From Owenia fusiformis (lineage: Eukaryota; Annelida; Polychaeta; Sabellida; Oweniidae): 64,000 nucleotides of DNA. The notes below the pieces were generated by a model. The model worked only from the letters and a program-made list of their open reading frames with translations, searched no databases and was not told where the DNA came from. A program made the translations under genes and the position numbers. Of the stretch, positions 24,887 to 37,301 are shown piece after piece. The stretch's first letter is position 1. Every line of letters starts with the position of its first letter. Location of the stretch: assembly GCA_903813345.2 (NCBI GenBank), contig CAIIXF020000009.1, positions 7,930,030 through 7,994,029 on the forward strand, written 5' to 3'.

Positions 24887-25394
24887 GTTATGTCACTATG
24901 ACGTGAAATATGCCTGAGTTCTCCCCAAGGAGGATTGGCTCCCAGAATGCAACACCGATATTCTGCAAAACAATCACCTAGCGATAGCTTTGTTGGAGAG
25001 TATCGGGTCATTCTCCATGCAGTCGTACAAATTATACAGACACGAATAGCAAATGACGCATGCGTGGAGATTAAAGAATATCGAGTTGGAACCCTGGCTT
25101 CCAATCCTCCTTGAGTTCTCCCAATATAGGCCGACCTTGGGAGGCTCTATATTTGGGCAAGAACGAAGGCATATTTCACGTCATAGTGACATAACTGATG
25201 TATTACATGCCTTTGTTCCCATGGTTACTTTGTATCAATGACGTGACGTCATGATATTATCATGGTTATTAAAGAAATCTAATATCAAAACGAGGTAAGC
25301 GGGCTATATCGGGGTAATCGGGCAATATCGGTGGATATAGCTCGCTAACTTTCCCATTGACTTCCATACAAATGCTTCGCTAGGTATGTAATAC
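24887..25394. repeat. Dispersed stem-loop repeat, copy 1
   Basis: A perfect 28 bp inverted pair ('gttatgtcactatgacgtga' plus 'aatatgcc' at 24887, complement ending 25196) encloses about 250 bp. It is followed by a tail ending 'acaaatgcttcgctaggtat', then 'gtaatac'. The tail matches that of the copy at 56276-56600. Confidence 0.75.
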
Positions 25395-28278
25395 AGAATA
25401 GTATAAAGTATAGAACTCCTAAAGGGAGGTGTTTTATATCCACCTTGATGATGAAAATCTAAAGTCTAGATTCGATCGATCAATATAATATATGGGCGTA
25501 TATGGTATCTGATAACAATGAGGCAGACTACTGGCAAGACAATCAACAAATTAATCTGGTACCTTGTATCGAGCGTTGATTCTGATTTTCTCCACATGCG
25601 GCTTTATGTAGTAATAACAACATGTACATTACGACATATGAAACCAATACCAGTCAGCGGTGACACTGCATTGGGCGTCATTATGCTGACGGAGATACTA
25701 GCCACACCCAAAAGGTGAAGGCAACAGGCAACACGACTACTGGACTGCAGTTCATGTCGGTGATGAAGGTGTGGCATGTGAATCGCAAGACTAAATTGGA
25801 GAAAATTGAATCTAATCTAAAGGAAAAACATATCGACTAGCGCCATGGAGCATTAATTGTAACGAGGATTATCTTAGTTTTAAGCTTGATATGACATTAA
25901 AGACGGAGGAAGGTATGTATAATTTGAACTTGTTGTTGAACCTCATGTATCGTATCGCTTGAACATGACCAACGTTACCATACTTCGCTCTGAATTTTGA
26001 GAAAGACGAAACAGAATGTTAGATTTGCAGGATCACCACATCTACAGCTACTAATGGCACTTGCAACTTCCAGAGCTCCGGCCAGGAACCAACCACACAT
26101 GTTTTTTAAGCACTGAACAATGAACTTCTAAGGGGACGATCTTTCTTGAAATAGAGGAAAAGTCAATATAGGTAAATTCTCTAGTAGCCGTAATCAACGT
26201 GACTTTTTGATAGTGCTCAAAATTTGGAACATTTTGTCAAGGGGTTCACTTTTCAAAAGATTCCAGGGGGGTCATATTTGATAACTTGGGCCCAAAATCA
26301 CTTGTGCTCAGAATGGTGAAAACTGCATGCGTTAGTAGGCTAGGGAAGTTAAGCTATACGTTTTCAGGGAACCTTTTCGTGGTGTTATCTTATGAAATGA
26401 TTACTATCCCATTCTCATATTTCCCAGGGACCTTCTTGTAATAACAAATGTTTTCCTCATATACATTTATATCGTCATTCAGGCAGGTAAAGCCTACACA
26501 AGAGGGGGGGGGGGGCAATCCACAGAGGACCACAATTCTACACATTCACGTAAATGTTCTCTTAAAACCCGTTGCTTAACAACCCTTGTATGTGTTCATG
26601 ATAAAAAGTGTGATACGAACTATAAAACTGGATGTCTTTATTACTAGTATTGATTAATATGGAGGCAATGTGTACAAAGACTATCATAACGAACGTTGTT
26701 AGATTAATAGTTAAACTATCGTGTTTATGATTTAAAGTGGCTGGTATTGTTATATGCCTTTTAATTTTGTTCTTTGTCAAATATTGTCCTTTGTCAAATG
26801 CTGCCTATTGCCACATTTTGTAATAGACCAGTGTTTGTCTACTAGACTGCGCACAGGGTAGTACTTTGTCAAGTCCTATCCTGGAAGTCAATCTCGACTA
26901 ACACTATCTGTAATAATATTGTCCGAGGGAGGTTCAAAGAATATCATGAATGTGGAAGAACGGCTTTTCATTCTTAACTCCTAAAGGAGAACAGGTGTAA
27001 CGTATCCATGACAACAAAAGCTCGCCTTATTGAACCTTTTAAGGAACTGTAGCGAGTTAATAGGACGAGGAACATACAGATGGACACACTTTTATCTTAA
27101 CATTTACACTAAAGTCTCAGAAATACAAAACATATAACTCATACAGAAATTAGGAAAAGAGATTCGCGGTTTTGGGCAAGCACTGCAACAGTGCATTTAA
27201 GTATGAGCTTGTTTTGAAATAGTATTAAAGGGATATGGATAATCACAGCTGTCTTAGTGTTCTGAAGGATACTTCAGTCTAAAGAAATCGATCAATTTTG
27301 TTTATTGTATTATAAGTCAGGTTAAGGGTCCTCGTCATCATATTTGAACGGTCATTGAGTCTGAGTAAGACACGGCTGTTTATTGATTTGACTTGTAAGA
27401 GGGGAGAATCCACAGATAATCCACTGCGACATGCTATTGCCTAGGGACGGTCATAGGAAATGCCCAAGGCCTAACAATTTACACTCCCCTCCAAATGTTT
27501 GGCAAAACCACCAACGTCTTTATTTTCATCTTTAATTTTCCGTTTTCAACTGATGAATGTAATTGAGGAAATATGTATTTTATTTATTTATTTATTTTAC
27601 ATTATTAAACGTGGTCGGGGTTACTAGACTTTTAGATGGGAGAGTACATGTTTCAGGCGGAAGTAAAATATATAATGTGGGGGAAGGAATTGCCCAGGAA
27701 GTCAAATTCGAACGGTTACATATTAAAATTGATGAACACGCCTGAACTTAAGTATAGCTACAGCATGCCACGATCAATCAAGTTGAACGTTATCGAGAAT
27801 TGGTGAACATAAATATGGCTTTTTAATTTCCTGTACTATTGTCACTACCAGCTGTACGAAACAAAAAGCCTCAGTCACAGTTGCTCTACTGCGGCCGTAG
27901 CTTCACAAAATATATAGAAAATCTAAATCTTACTGCTTATCCCTATTTTTGTGCTCCATAAATCTCGATTTTGGGAAGCTACTTTCGCCGTAGATCAAAT
28001 GTGACTGATGCATTAACGTCTAGAACGTCTAATATTATATATTCATATTTTTATTCTTGGTCATATCAGTTGGGGCCTAACAAGCCTATCTGAAAATGTC
28101 GTTTATCGCCCAAGCATCTTTTTTCAGCCGCCTTAATATCTTGTTTGCCAAATGATTTCAAGTGAAGGCAATTGCAATAGAAAGTTAGCATGCACCGATA
28201 ATTGTATGATGCAAATTAATGGCTCAGGTGCAAAAAATTGATGAAGGTAATTAGAGATATATCAAGCTAGAACTTACA

Positions 28279-28295
28279 ATTCATCTTTTTTACAG
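28279..28295 (+). other. Probable 3' splice site of a 5' UTR intron
   Basis: 'ttcatcttttttacag' then 'gcgcag' is a strong pyrimidine-tract acceptor 100 bases before the ATG. A noncoding first exon further upstream is likely. Confidence 0.5.
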
Positions 28296-28394
28296 GCGCA
28301 GAATATAGTTAAACTGAATAATGCAGCTTTTCGAAGGACAGATCTTCAAATCTAAGAGAGGCGCCACCTGAAATATCGGCTTCAATTAATAAAA

Positions 28395-29050
28395 ATGGAC
28401 GACACAGACTCTAAAACTGGATGTGAATCTATAAAAAAGCATGATGTCGTAGTTGCAGATTCCGTAAAGTTTAACGATGAGAATATTCGCAGGACAAGTA
28501 ATAGCGGCGTCGCTGCTGTCGCTGAAAACAATCCCAATGCGGAAGTGACGTTGAGGTCAGCGAGTAACCCGGATGAAAGACCGCTCAGTGGACTACAGGC
28601 CCATCCCGAATGGGGTCACATGAGAGTGGGTACAGGTGGCACACATTTAGAACATAGACATTCTCAACGTAGCAAAAAGGGAGACAAAACAGACAAAAAA
28701 GCTCAACGTAAAAATAAACGTGTGATTTCACCTGTCCTAATGTCCGTGCCTATTGGGCTTGGAATATCAATTACAATTACGGGCTTAATCATACTTATAA
28801 TACAATTAAACAGTACTGGATTTATATTGGGAATGGTGCTGCTTGGGATAGGCGTATTGCTTATTGTAGTCGCTGGAATAGCATGTATTGTATTCTACAG
28901 AAGAGCACAACAGTTTCCACTCGTGCATTACCAGACGAATCGGACCCCCATGACAAGCGTCACCACGATAGACTACCAGAACCAGGTTCAGGAGCAACAA
29001 CCAGTGGTACCCGCAAGACCAGAGACACAATATTTCACAAATCCAGACAG
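28395..29050 (+). CDS. Two-pass protein exon 1 (coding part)
   Basis: Contains the N-terminal region and both transmembrane helices. It ends GAC AG|GTAACC, phase 2. Confidence 0.82.
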
Positions 29051-30058
29051 GTAACCAATTTAACAACACTCAGCGCATATTTATATAAATTTAAAACAGC
29101 GAAGGCGGGTATCACGTTATACAAACAATGAAACAATTGAAAGATTTGTCGAAAAATCCGCGAATGTCTATTCTCCCATTGGGTTCAGACATGGATTTGA
29201 GGAATGTCTTTATTAATGATTTATACAAGAGGAAAATTGTTTGGGCTGAAAATGTTTGTAATGTGTGGATAATTGGTAATGGCACCAAACTCAGCTGTCA
29301 GAGAAAAGTTATCCAACCTAGAAATACAGAGAAGCTTCCCAGTTATAAGGGACCAGTCAATTTATGATTTTTTGTCATTCTGGTGGAGATTTTGCATAGA
29401 AAAATATATCAAATGAAATACCTGGTAAACTAGTCGATTCAAGTGTTTGCAACCGATCGCGAACAGTGAACGAGGCTTGATTTAACGCGTGCAGTGTCTG
29501 TTATTATCATCTACTAAAACTATTTTTTTCATGTTACCGATTTATTTCTTTTAAAACTATTAGAGTGACAATATTTTATAATATGCGTCTTTTTGGAACG
29601 CATAAAACAAGTACTACTTAATCATGATTTACAATAATCAAACTTTCAATTGTGACTGCTATAAGTTGAAACTCATTTATTCAGTCAAGTCCTGACTAGG
29701 ACCCCGACTAGGATGGAGAAATTATGTCAGAGCATATTACTAATGAAATAACATCGCTAGTCTCAGAGAATCATGGCACTATAAAAGTGACTGTTTTATG
29801 ATATCTTCTATATATCTTACATTCTCTGTTTTCAGTGGACCTCAAATCAACTACAGTTTTAGCTCATCTCCCCCAGAGGCAAACATTTCAAATCGTCCAT
29901 TACGACAATCAGCTAGCCAACCGTGTCCATCCACCGGAAATGGCAACGACGCGCATGCGCAAGTAAACATCACAGTATCTGAAGGAGCACCTCCTCAATA
30001 TGCTGACGTCATTGATAAGACTGTTGAGCAAAAGGATATGTCAAAGGAATACTTTTAG
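28395..30058 (+). CDS. Two-pass membrane protein with C-terminal PPxY motif
   Basis: Two coding exons, 28395-29050 and 29836-30058, join in frame at AG|T to give 292 residues. The order is a polar N-terminus, a basic cluster (about 92-109, KKGDKTDKKAQRKNKR), two adjacent hydrophobic helices (about 113-137 and 142-167, the second ending CIVFYRR), and a long Pro/Ser/Gln-rich tail with PPQY at 271-274. The short loop between helices implies a hairpin, with both ends on the same side, probably cytosolic by the positive-inside rule. PPxY motifs bind WW domains such as those of NEDD4-type ubiquitin ligases, so turnover or trafficking control is a guess. The ATG sits in a good context (AAAAATGG). 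A 3' splice site at 28295 suggests an upstream noncoding exon. I do not recognise the family. Confidence 0.82.
29836..30058 (+). CDS. Two-pass protein exon 2
   Basis: Preceded by 'ctctgttttcag'. Encodes the Ser/Pro-rich tail with the PPQY motif, and ends with TAG at 30056-30058. Confidence 0.82.
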
Positions 30059-30104
30059 GAGTATAGGCGTATTTCCTTTTGCATTGAGTATGAGAAGTAT
30101 GGTT

Positions 30105-30110
30105 AATAAA
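30105..30110 (+). terminator. Polyadenylation signal AATAAA
   Basis: Canonical hexamer 47 bases after the stop of the two-pass protein gene. Confidence 0.55.
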
Positions 30111-30604
30111 TGCATTAAATGGGGCAGCATACCCTATATATTTACATGCATGCATAACCATCCTCTGTACACAGGGCTTCAAAATCCAGAATCTAACAGG
30201 GTAATTAAAAGATGTGGATTTTAAACAAAGATAATTTGATTATTGAAAGGGATTGAATATATGTATTTTAATTATGCCTAACGACAATATGATAAAATGC
30301 ATTAAGTCATTAATTTTTTAGTCCAAAAAAGGTCATAGACTTTGTTAAATAGCAAAATAAAAATTACCAAATATGGGACTGGGTAACCGGGTTTGAATAC
30401 GGGATTGGATAGGGGTTTGGACAAAAATGGGATTTTGATTTTATTTGATGGTATAGTGTATATCCCAGACAAGATGGTATCGTAATTACTCAGTTACATG
30501 ACATCGTTAAAAATGTACATATATGTTTGAACAATGAACATAGATCATGAAACACAGTTGAAGATAATAATTTTGCAGTTCTTTTTTCATACGAAATTTG
30601 CACT
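30111..30604. other. Intergenic, no gene seen
   Basis: AT-rich. Includes a degenerate 'gggattgga/ggggtttgg' stretch near 30380-30440. Confidence 0.35.
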
Positions 30605-30978
30605 GACGATTCCACGCGGTAGTATCTCTTCGGGACGTATCGAAACCACTCCGTCCCGAAAAACCGTTAATTTGAATTTAAAACCTACCCCAGTGTTTGA
30701 AGATCAAGGATTGTGAGTCTCACACTTCACCGTTTTTCTTCAAACTTGTTCCGTACAAAGCTTCACAGAAATACCTTTCAGTCGATACATTGTTTTCGTG
30801 TACAAAGTACCTCGTTTAAGCGGCGTTCTGGTCCCCAGCTGCGAGATAAAGCAAATTTTCATAACTTTCAACTGCAAGTCAAGTTATCTCGCCAGTCTTT
30901 TACCCATTCTCGCTCATAATTTCAGAATGGACTCCCATTACAACCTTCCATCGCTACGTTTTGATTTTTGGGCATCAA

Positions 30979-32702
30979 ACGCAACAGTTTCTAAATCATC
31001 CACACATCTCTTAAAATTTGACTAATACGTCCCGTCACCTTTCACTACGCCCCGCCGAGTCTATGACTACAAACGTGGAGTTGTATTCTAAAACATTTTT
31101 AAAACACCTCAAAAAGTAACATGTAAAAGAAAAAACGCTATACTATTGTGATGACTATTGCTCTCGACAGAAAGCTTCAATTTTCATTGCATCATTTTTA
31201 TTTATTTATTTTTATTTAAACAGAGTGGTTTTAAACATATGCAGTTACTACTTAAATGATAATAACACTATTTGCTTAATTCTATGAAGAATGTTTTTAT
31301 AGCTTTTAATATTCTATCGTCCAGCGTATTCTCTCCGAATTATTGATCTGGCTATGAATTTTATGCACTAAACATAAACATGTAATACGTATCAGAATGA
31401 TACTATACAATATTATATCACAAAGAACATTTTGTCATGACTAAACATATTTTCTAAGTTCATCATCATGCCACAGTGTAAATGTACTGTATGACATCCA
31501 AGGCAAAGCACTAAAAAAGCCGGTGTGAAAGAAATTATGGTCCCCTGGGGATTATGGTCCCCTTTCCTAACGGCCCTTTCTGGCCCTGATGATTGTGTAT
31601 AAATAATAAGGAAATAGTTGTAATTAGGTCACTATATAAATCAATAGAGACTAGGACCATAATTTGAGAGGACCACCTACCCTTTTAGACCAGTTTAAAA
31701 GCGTAGGTGGTCCTAGTCTCCTTTTTTCCGGTCTGCTCCGTTCTTCAGGTTCAACAAAGTTATAGGTTAGGGTTGTCCAAATCTGCAAAATTTTCCAAAA
31801 ATCTGTCATCTGATAGATTCTAGTTACAAATTGACTCTTGGTACAAATATTTCCACTTTAGACCCCTGGGAAATTTTGCCACGCGTCTCACTTGAAGTTT
31901 TGGTAATTTTGACAAATATGCCGTTTTCATAAATGGTTTATAACTCTAAATTAAACTGTTGTATTTCAGGAATATGTATTTTTTCTTCATCATGTATGAT
32001 TTTCAATAACCCTACAGGCACCACTTTTTTTTAGCTAAATCCATCGGGAAACTTTGCCACGCTTAATTTCAAAATAACGGAGATGTTATCAAAATTGAGC
32101 AATATTGGCACATAAACGTTTCTAGATTCATATAAAGAATGCATCATCATACAACACTAATTGGTATATAAACAACATCTACTGACTTGGTCTGATAATG
32201 TAATATAAAGGTTTTAACTGTTGTGTGTCAACCTTTCTTCTGTATGATTCCATTGGATTACATTATGAAACGTGTACCATATAAAATGATACATGTTTCT
32301 AACGTTATGCTGAAAATAATATAATTGACATCACCCATCCTTTCGCATTTTAACATTTTTTCAAGGATAGGGCACTTTAAACGTTTCTTAAAAATATTTT
32401 CAATTGTTCAGTAATTAAAATCTTTATATTGCAATATCGGGAAATCTAAATTTTAGGGAGATTTTGGACCACCCTATTATAGGTATATTGAAAATGGACA
32501 AGAATGGGTAAATCTTAAAACACAATCCGATTGGTATTTAGAATCGACAATGGCAACCTACAAACGGACACATCGATGGACAAATTGTTTTAGAATGCAA
32601 CTCTACGTGTATAGTGATAGACTCGGCGGGGCGTAGTGGAAGATGACGGGACGTATTGGTCAAATTTGAAGAGATGTGTGGATGATTTAGAAACTGCTGC
32701 GT
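30979..32702. mobile_element. Insert with ~115 bp inverted repeats inside the left arm
   Basis: 'cagtttctaaatcatccaca' near 30984 is mirrored near 32695, and the similarity runs on through 'tacgtcccgtca' and 'cgccccgccgagtctat' (or complements) to about 31100 and 32585. The opposite palindrome arm (about 39955-39975) lacks the insert and shows the joined sequence 'catcaaacgcagcggcttat' (as its complement). The interior is AT-rich with no transposase, and includes a small 'acctac...gtaggtggtcc' hairpin near 31674-31712. Confidence 0.68.
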
Positions 32703-33053
32703 TGGCTTATGGGCCATGTAAACCAGCACAGAATATGCAAATTAGATAGATACATATATGTATACATACATATATCTATGTATGCCAGCACAGAATATGC
32801 AAATTAGATAGATACATACATTATTATATGTATTTATATATATGTATGATATATATACAAGCATGGAATATGTTAATTAGATAGACTAGATACATATATA
32901 GAACTACAGTAGATAGATAACAATTAATTTATTAGTTGGCAGAGAATATGTTAATTAAATAACAATAATTCATTATATTTATATATGCTTTAATTTATGA
33001 GATATGTGTGTATTGTATACATGTTATATATGTATGTATTTGTATATATCTTC

Positions 33054-33509
33054 TAAGCTGGTCCCCAGTCCCCAGTTCCCAGTTTGAGATATCTATATTG
33101 TTATATATAATATGTATGTATTTGTATGTATCTTTTAAGAAGGTCCCCAGTCCCCAGTTCCCAGTTTGAGATATCTATATGCTATATATAATATGTATGT
33201 ATGTATTTGTATGTATCTTCTAAGCTGGTCCCCAGTCCCCAGTTCCCAGTTTGAGATATCTATATTGTTATATATAATATGTATGTATTTGTATGTATCT
33301 TGTAAGCTGGTCCCCAGTCCCCAGTTCCCAGTTTGAGATATCTATATGCTATATATAATATGTATGTATTTGTATGTATCTTTTAAGAAGGTCCCCAGTC
33401 CCCAGTTCCCAGTTTGAGATATCTATGTTTGTGTATATATGTATTTGTATCAACTATGTATCTTCTTAGCTGGTCCCCAGTCCCCAGTTCCCATTTCGAG
33501 ATCTCTATG
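33054..33509 (+). repeat. Minisatellite, ~82 bp unit, six copies
   Basis: Six copies of 'ggtccccagtccccagttcc' then 'cagtttgagatatctata', separated by AT-rich 'tatataatatgtatgtattt' spacers. Inverted copies occur at 38676-38850 and 39460-39585. Confidence 0.9.
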
Positions 33510-33899
33510 TTAAAGTATGTAAACTATTTTAAAGTAAATTTTAATCATTCAAGATTCATATTGATCCATTCTCTTTTATGAGTTGATAGCAATATACACT
33601 GAGGATGAATTCTATATAAAACCTCATTTAGATGTGATTTCTTCAAAATTTAAGACAGAGAATAGATTATGGCATCAACCAAAATTTTAGACCTTTTTCT
33701 ACAACATGTGATAATATGAGTCTATTCATGCAAGTATTAAGGAAAATATAGCCTGTTGCAGGGGTTCACTTTTTTGGACCACCCTGTATATTAACTTCTC
33801 TTATTGCATGTTTAATGGTATAGACTGGACTGGTGTAGGTGGAAGAGTCATCTAATAGTCATTTAAGTTATCATCTTTACATAACACTTTAAAATCCAA
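33510..33899. other. Spacer, no gene seen
   Basis: AT-rich. Contains 'tttttggaccaccctgtata' near 33770, resembling a lone mariner-type end. Confidence 0.35.
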
Positions 33900-34430
33900 G
33901 AACAGCCAGATTTTATTTAGGCAGAACTTCAATGTCTATCTGATATATAACAAAATATGTGAAAATTAAAAAGATTGACCTTTTTGTTATCCTGGTCACA
34001 AGTTTAACCTTTCCATATAGACTGAAGAGTTGACATCCTGGATATTTAGGAGAACCTGTAAAGGATTGGTATTGATATGGTGAACTTTTTGAACACACTT
34101 TTCTCTTAAATCAGTCATCAAAAATTTCTAAAAATTACATATCGTCAATTTAATGGTCATCTTTTGAATGGTAACAATATAATTTGAAAAAATGTATATA
34201 CTTTTCTCTATATTGTTTTAGAAAACACATCAAACACTTCTTTTGCTTCTGGTATCATATGCTCAGAATGAAATGAAACATCTTTCCGAACCTGTTTTTC
34301 ACAAAATGACATATACACAACATGTTTAAGTCTCTCAATATTGTAATTGTACAAAGGAAATTTTGGTTGATTTTAAAAAAGTATCTTGTTGATGAAATAA
34401 AAGGTTTATCTTGATTTTTATCTATTTTTG
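33900..34430 (+). repeat. Dispersed repeat arm, copy A
   Basis: Recurs inverted at 42290-42690 with shared blocks such as 'gatatggtgaactttttgaa', 'acttttctctatattgtttt' and 'ctctcaatattgtaattgta'. It ends at 'tttttatctatttttggttt'. Non-coding. Confidence 0.8.
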
Positions 34431-34935
34431 GTTTTTTTTAAACTTTTTTCTAATTTTGCTTCAATATATTGAAAAGGTAGAGAATTCATAATACATTGCA
34501 ATACATTAGACTGAAAGCTTCTGAAATTGACTCTCTATTTAAATTCAGTATCAAGATAAGACATAAAATGATCCATCTTAAGTAGACACATATGTTTGGA
34601 TAACTAACAGCTTATCAGCTTTATAGTGCTTCATATAACTGTATAATTCTTTTCCAATCTGGAGACAGATTATTTAAGTTATGTAAGTTATGGGTTTGTC
34701 TCATTACTGTAGTCTTGACTGGATTAACTGTTTTCCTCTAGAAGATAGGTTTCAGGCTGATTCAATGTATAATTCAAAGACAATTTTAAAGAGTTCTTTA
34801 AAGTTACAGTTCTGTTAAGTCTGGAATAAAATTTCTATAATGAAATATGAGTTTAAAATATCTACATTGGAATCACTTATATTTTTAGACATACTATGAC
34901 CATTGCCGCTTACCATTTTTGACCTATATACCTAT

Positions 34936-35075
34936 CATAGGCGTAGCCAGGAGGGGGGGGGGGGGCGATGACCAATAAAAATAAGAGCTTTAAAATGTAT
35001 TTTGTTTGAAGCTTCTAGCTAATAGCAAAAATTTGGCAATCGTGCCCCCCCTGGTCTGCTGGTTGCGCTAATGTC
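34936..35075. repeat. Poly-G/poly-C flanked small element
   Basis: 'ggcgtagccaggagggg' at the left with a long G tract is mirrored loosely by 'gcccccccctggtctgctgg' at the right. It belongs with the better-preserved element at 63590-63743. Confidence 0.55.
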
Positions 35076-35331
35076 TTTTATTTCCACATATAGGGTAACT
35101 CAGTGAACTTAAATATACAAGTTTAATGTTAAACGTTGCTCTAAAGTTTGTGTAACTGATATCTACCTGGTGTGCTCATGTGGCCAGTATTAGATCAGAT
35201 AGAGAAAAAATATAACACCTTCATTATGAACTAGCAGCTCAAACCCAAACAGAAGAATAAAAATCTGTACAAATTGATTGATGCTATATGTCAAAAAATA
35301 GGTTTTAAAATGCTCATAAATATTAGATAAC
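35076..35331. other. Spacer, no gene seen
   Basis: AT-rich sequence without recognisable content. Confidence 0.3.
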
Positions 35332-35335
35332 TTAA

Positions 35336-36158
35336 AGGCCCCGTGTAAAGTTTAAACCACTTTGGCTTATATTGTAGTCTTACCCAATGTTATCAAAGTG
35401 TGATATGTGAAACTTTTTTTTTAAATTTCAAAAAGTGGTTTTTGATGGACTTTTTGTTCCAAAATTTGTGAATTTATTTAAAACCAACTTTTAGAGGTCA
35501 CTCATATCTTGTAATTAGCCACAATTCATACCAATGCATAGCATTCATCCTCCCATGTTTTTTTGCCGAAAAAATTAAGAAAATCGGTTGATAAACAAGC
35601 GAGAAATGAACTTATCAGTGCATGAAAATGGTTCTGAGAAAAATGCATTTCAAAATTTTAGTTCTCATAGAAACCAATGGTACAATGATATCTAAAACAT
35701 AATTTATTCTTCCTTTTAACCTGGTTAGACAATCAACATTGTTTTTTTATGAAAGTCCAGCATATTTAGAAAAGATTGACATCGGAAAAAAAATTCAATT
35801 TTTTTCAAAAAGTTTTTGTTACCTTAGTGACATCACTTATGTTTCAAAATATTTTTGATAAGCTAAAACATTGAAGTGGCCCATTAAATATGACATTTTA
35901 TTATTGAAATAGTGTGTCTTTTGTTCAATCTTTGCATTGGTGTTAAAAAGATAATCTTTTTTGAAATGCATTAAGAAATATTTGATGATTCAACTTTTTT
36001 TTTAAAATGGCGGGAAAATTGAATATTTGAGAAATGAAATGCTCACAACTTTTTTGTTCAAAAAAATTTTTTGTTCAAAAATCTCTAAAATCACTTTTTA
36101 AGTCCTGACAAATAGTAAATGAATGATAAAAAAATATTTTCAAACTTTAGACGGGGAC
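35336..36158. mobile_element. TTAA-flanked MITE (piggyBac-like)
   Basis: The left end AGGCCCCGTGTAAAGTTT and the complement of the right end, AGTCCCCGTCTAAAGTTT, are both bounded by TTAA (35332-35335 and 36159-36162). TTAA duplication is the hallmark of piggyBac integration. The 823 bp interior is AT-rich and non-coding. Confidence 0.75.
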
Positions 36159-36162
36159 TTTA

Positions 36163-36783
36163 AACATGCAATATACTGGAGTAATACTACTCAGATAACA
36201 TTTCGGTTATTTTACCTTGATATTTGAAGACAATTGTTAAATACATAAATATTAGATTTACAATTGTACTTTTTTGTTACAATGTTATTCACCTTTCCAC
36301 AAAGTCAGCTCATGAATATTATAATGAGCTGCTTAGAAATCTGTGACTTCAATGAGAGAAACTTTTTCCCGCGATAAACAAATGCAATTGAGTTTACATG
36401 TACATCCTCGGTTGATTGCTGTAAGTTTTACCTCTTCAAATGTGCAAGTAATCAGTAAAGTATTGACGGATTTTTATTGAACATCAAATTGGCATTTATT
36501 TACGCCTTCTAAGCGATTGAAATATTAAATTTCTGTTCATAATGAGTAAATAATTTGAAGAGAATTACTCCGGTCAGTTTTCAATCATGATTGGAACTGG
36601 ATGTGAACAGGTGAAATTATCATAATCATTAGTTCACTAACATTATAACATGTATCTCATGCATATAAATAAATAGATAGACAATCTATTTTAAGTTAAT
36701 CAACTAAACGATTACTTCCTATTTATTTCTGCAAGTCATATCAGATCATATCTTGAAAATATTATACTTGAAAACATCAAGAT
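36163..36783. other. Spacer with an inverted fragment pair
   Basis: 'aaatattagatttacaattg' (about 36246) recurs directly at about 38585. The neighbouring 'ttcacctttccacaaagt' is inverted at about 38530. No gene seen. Confidence 0.4.
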
Positions 36784-37270
36784 ATATAGAGATTATCCTA
36801 TATGAGGTTCAGGATATTACGGCCCTCGGGCAGATATATTATATTGGCCAAGGGATAATCCAAATATCCTGAACCGACTATAGGATGATTTGTTAATCCC
36901 ATACCAATCACATTGTTCAATTGGCCAAAGTTCAGAAACTTTGCAACCAACTGTAGAATTATTTTAAAATGTCCAGTTTTGTATGCTTGTTTCTTTTCCT
37001 GTTCAAATCTTTGATTATTAATGGGGTATACTGCTCCTTCCCTTCTTTAACGCATCAAACAGATTGCGATTGTCTGTGTTTTTCTCAATTGTGGTTTACA
37101 GTATGCGAACGTTACAAAAAAGAACCAATACGGGAACAGCGATTATGATGTAGCGGGCAGATATACTATATCTGACCGCTCGGAGCGGGCTATATCTGCC
37201 CGCTGATGAAAATATAAGTTTTTACAAACCGGCTTTATGTACCCGTAACACGTCCAAGTATGGGATAAAG
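36784..37270 (+). repeat. ~560 bp palindromic-core repeat, copy 1
   Basis: Starts 'gagattatcctatatgaggt' and ends near 'agtatgggataaa'. It contains an inverted pair ('caggatatt' and 'aatatcctgaaccgac') and a second hairpin, 'gcgggcagatatactatatc' with 'tatatctgcccgc'. Shorter than copy 3. Confidence 0.8.
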
Positions 37271-37301
37271 AATTGATATCTTGGAGGAGCGTGACATATA
37301 T

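Larger units (their letters stand above)
22481..28290. other. Intergenic with one dispersed stem-loop repeat
   Basis: No gene recognised. It contains the promoter-like cluster at 23203-23275, the stem-loop repeat at 24887-25394, a poly-G tract near 26505, a TTTA microsatellite at about 27578-27597 and a solo MITE-like end at 27483. The 100-codon minus frame at 23880-24182 has no recognisable domain. Confidence 0.4.
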
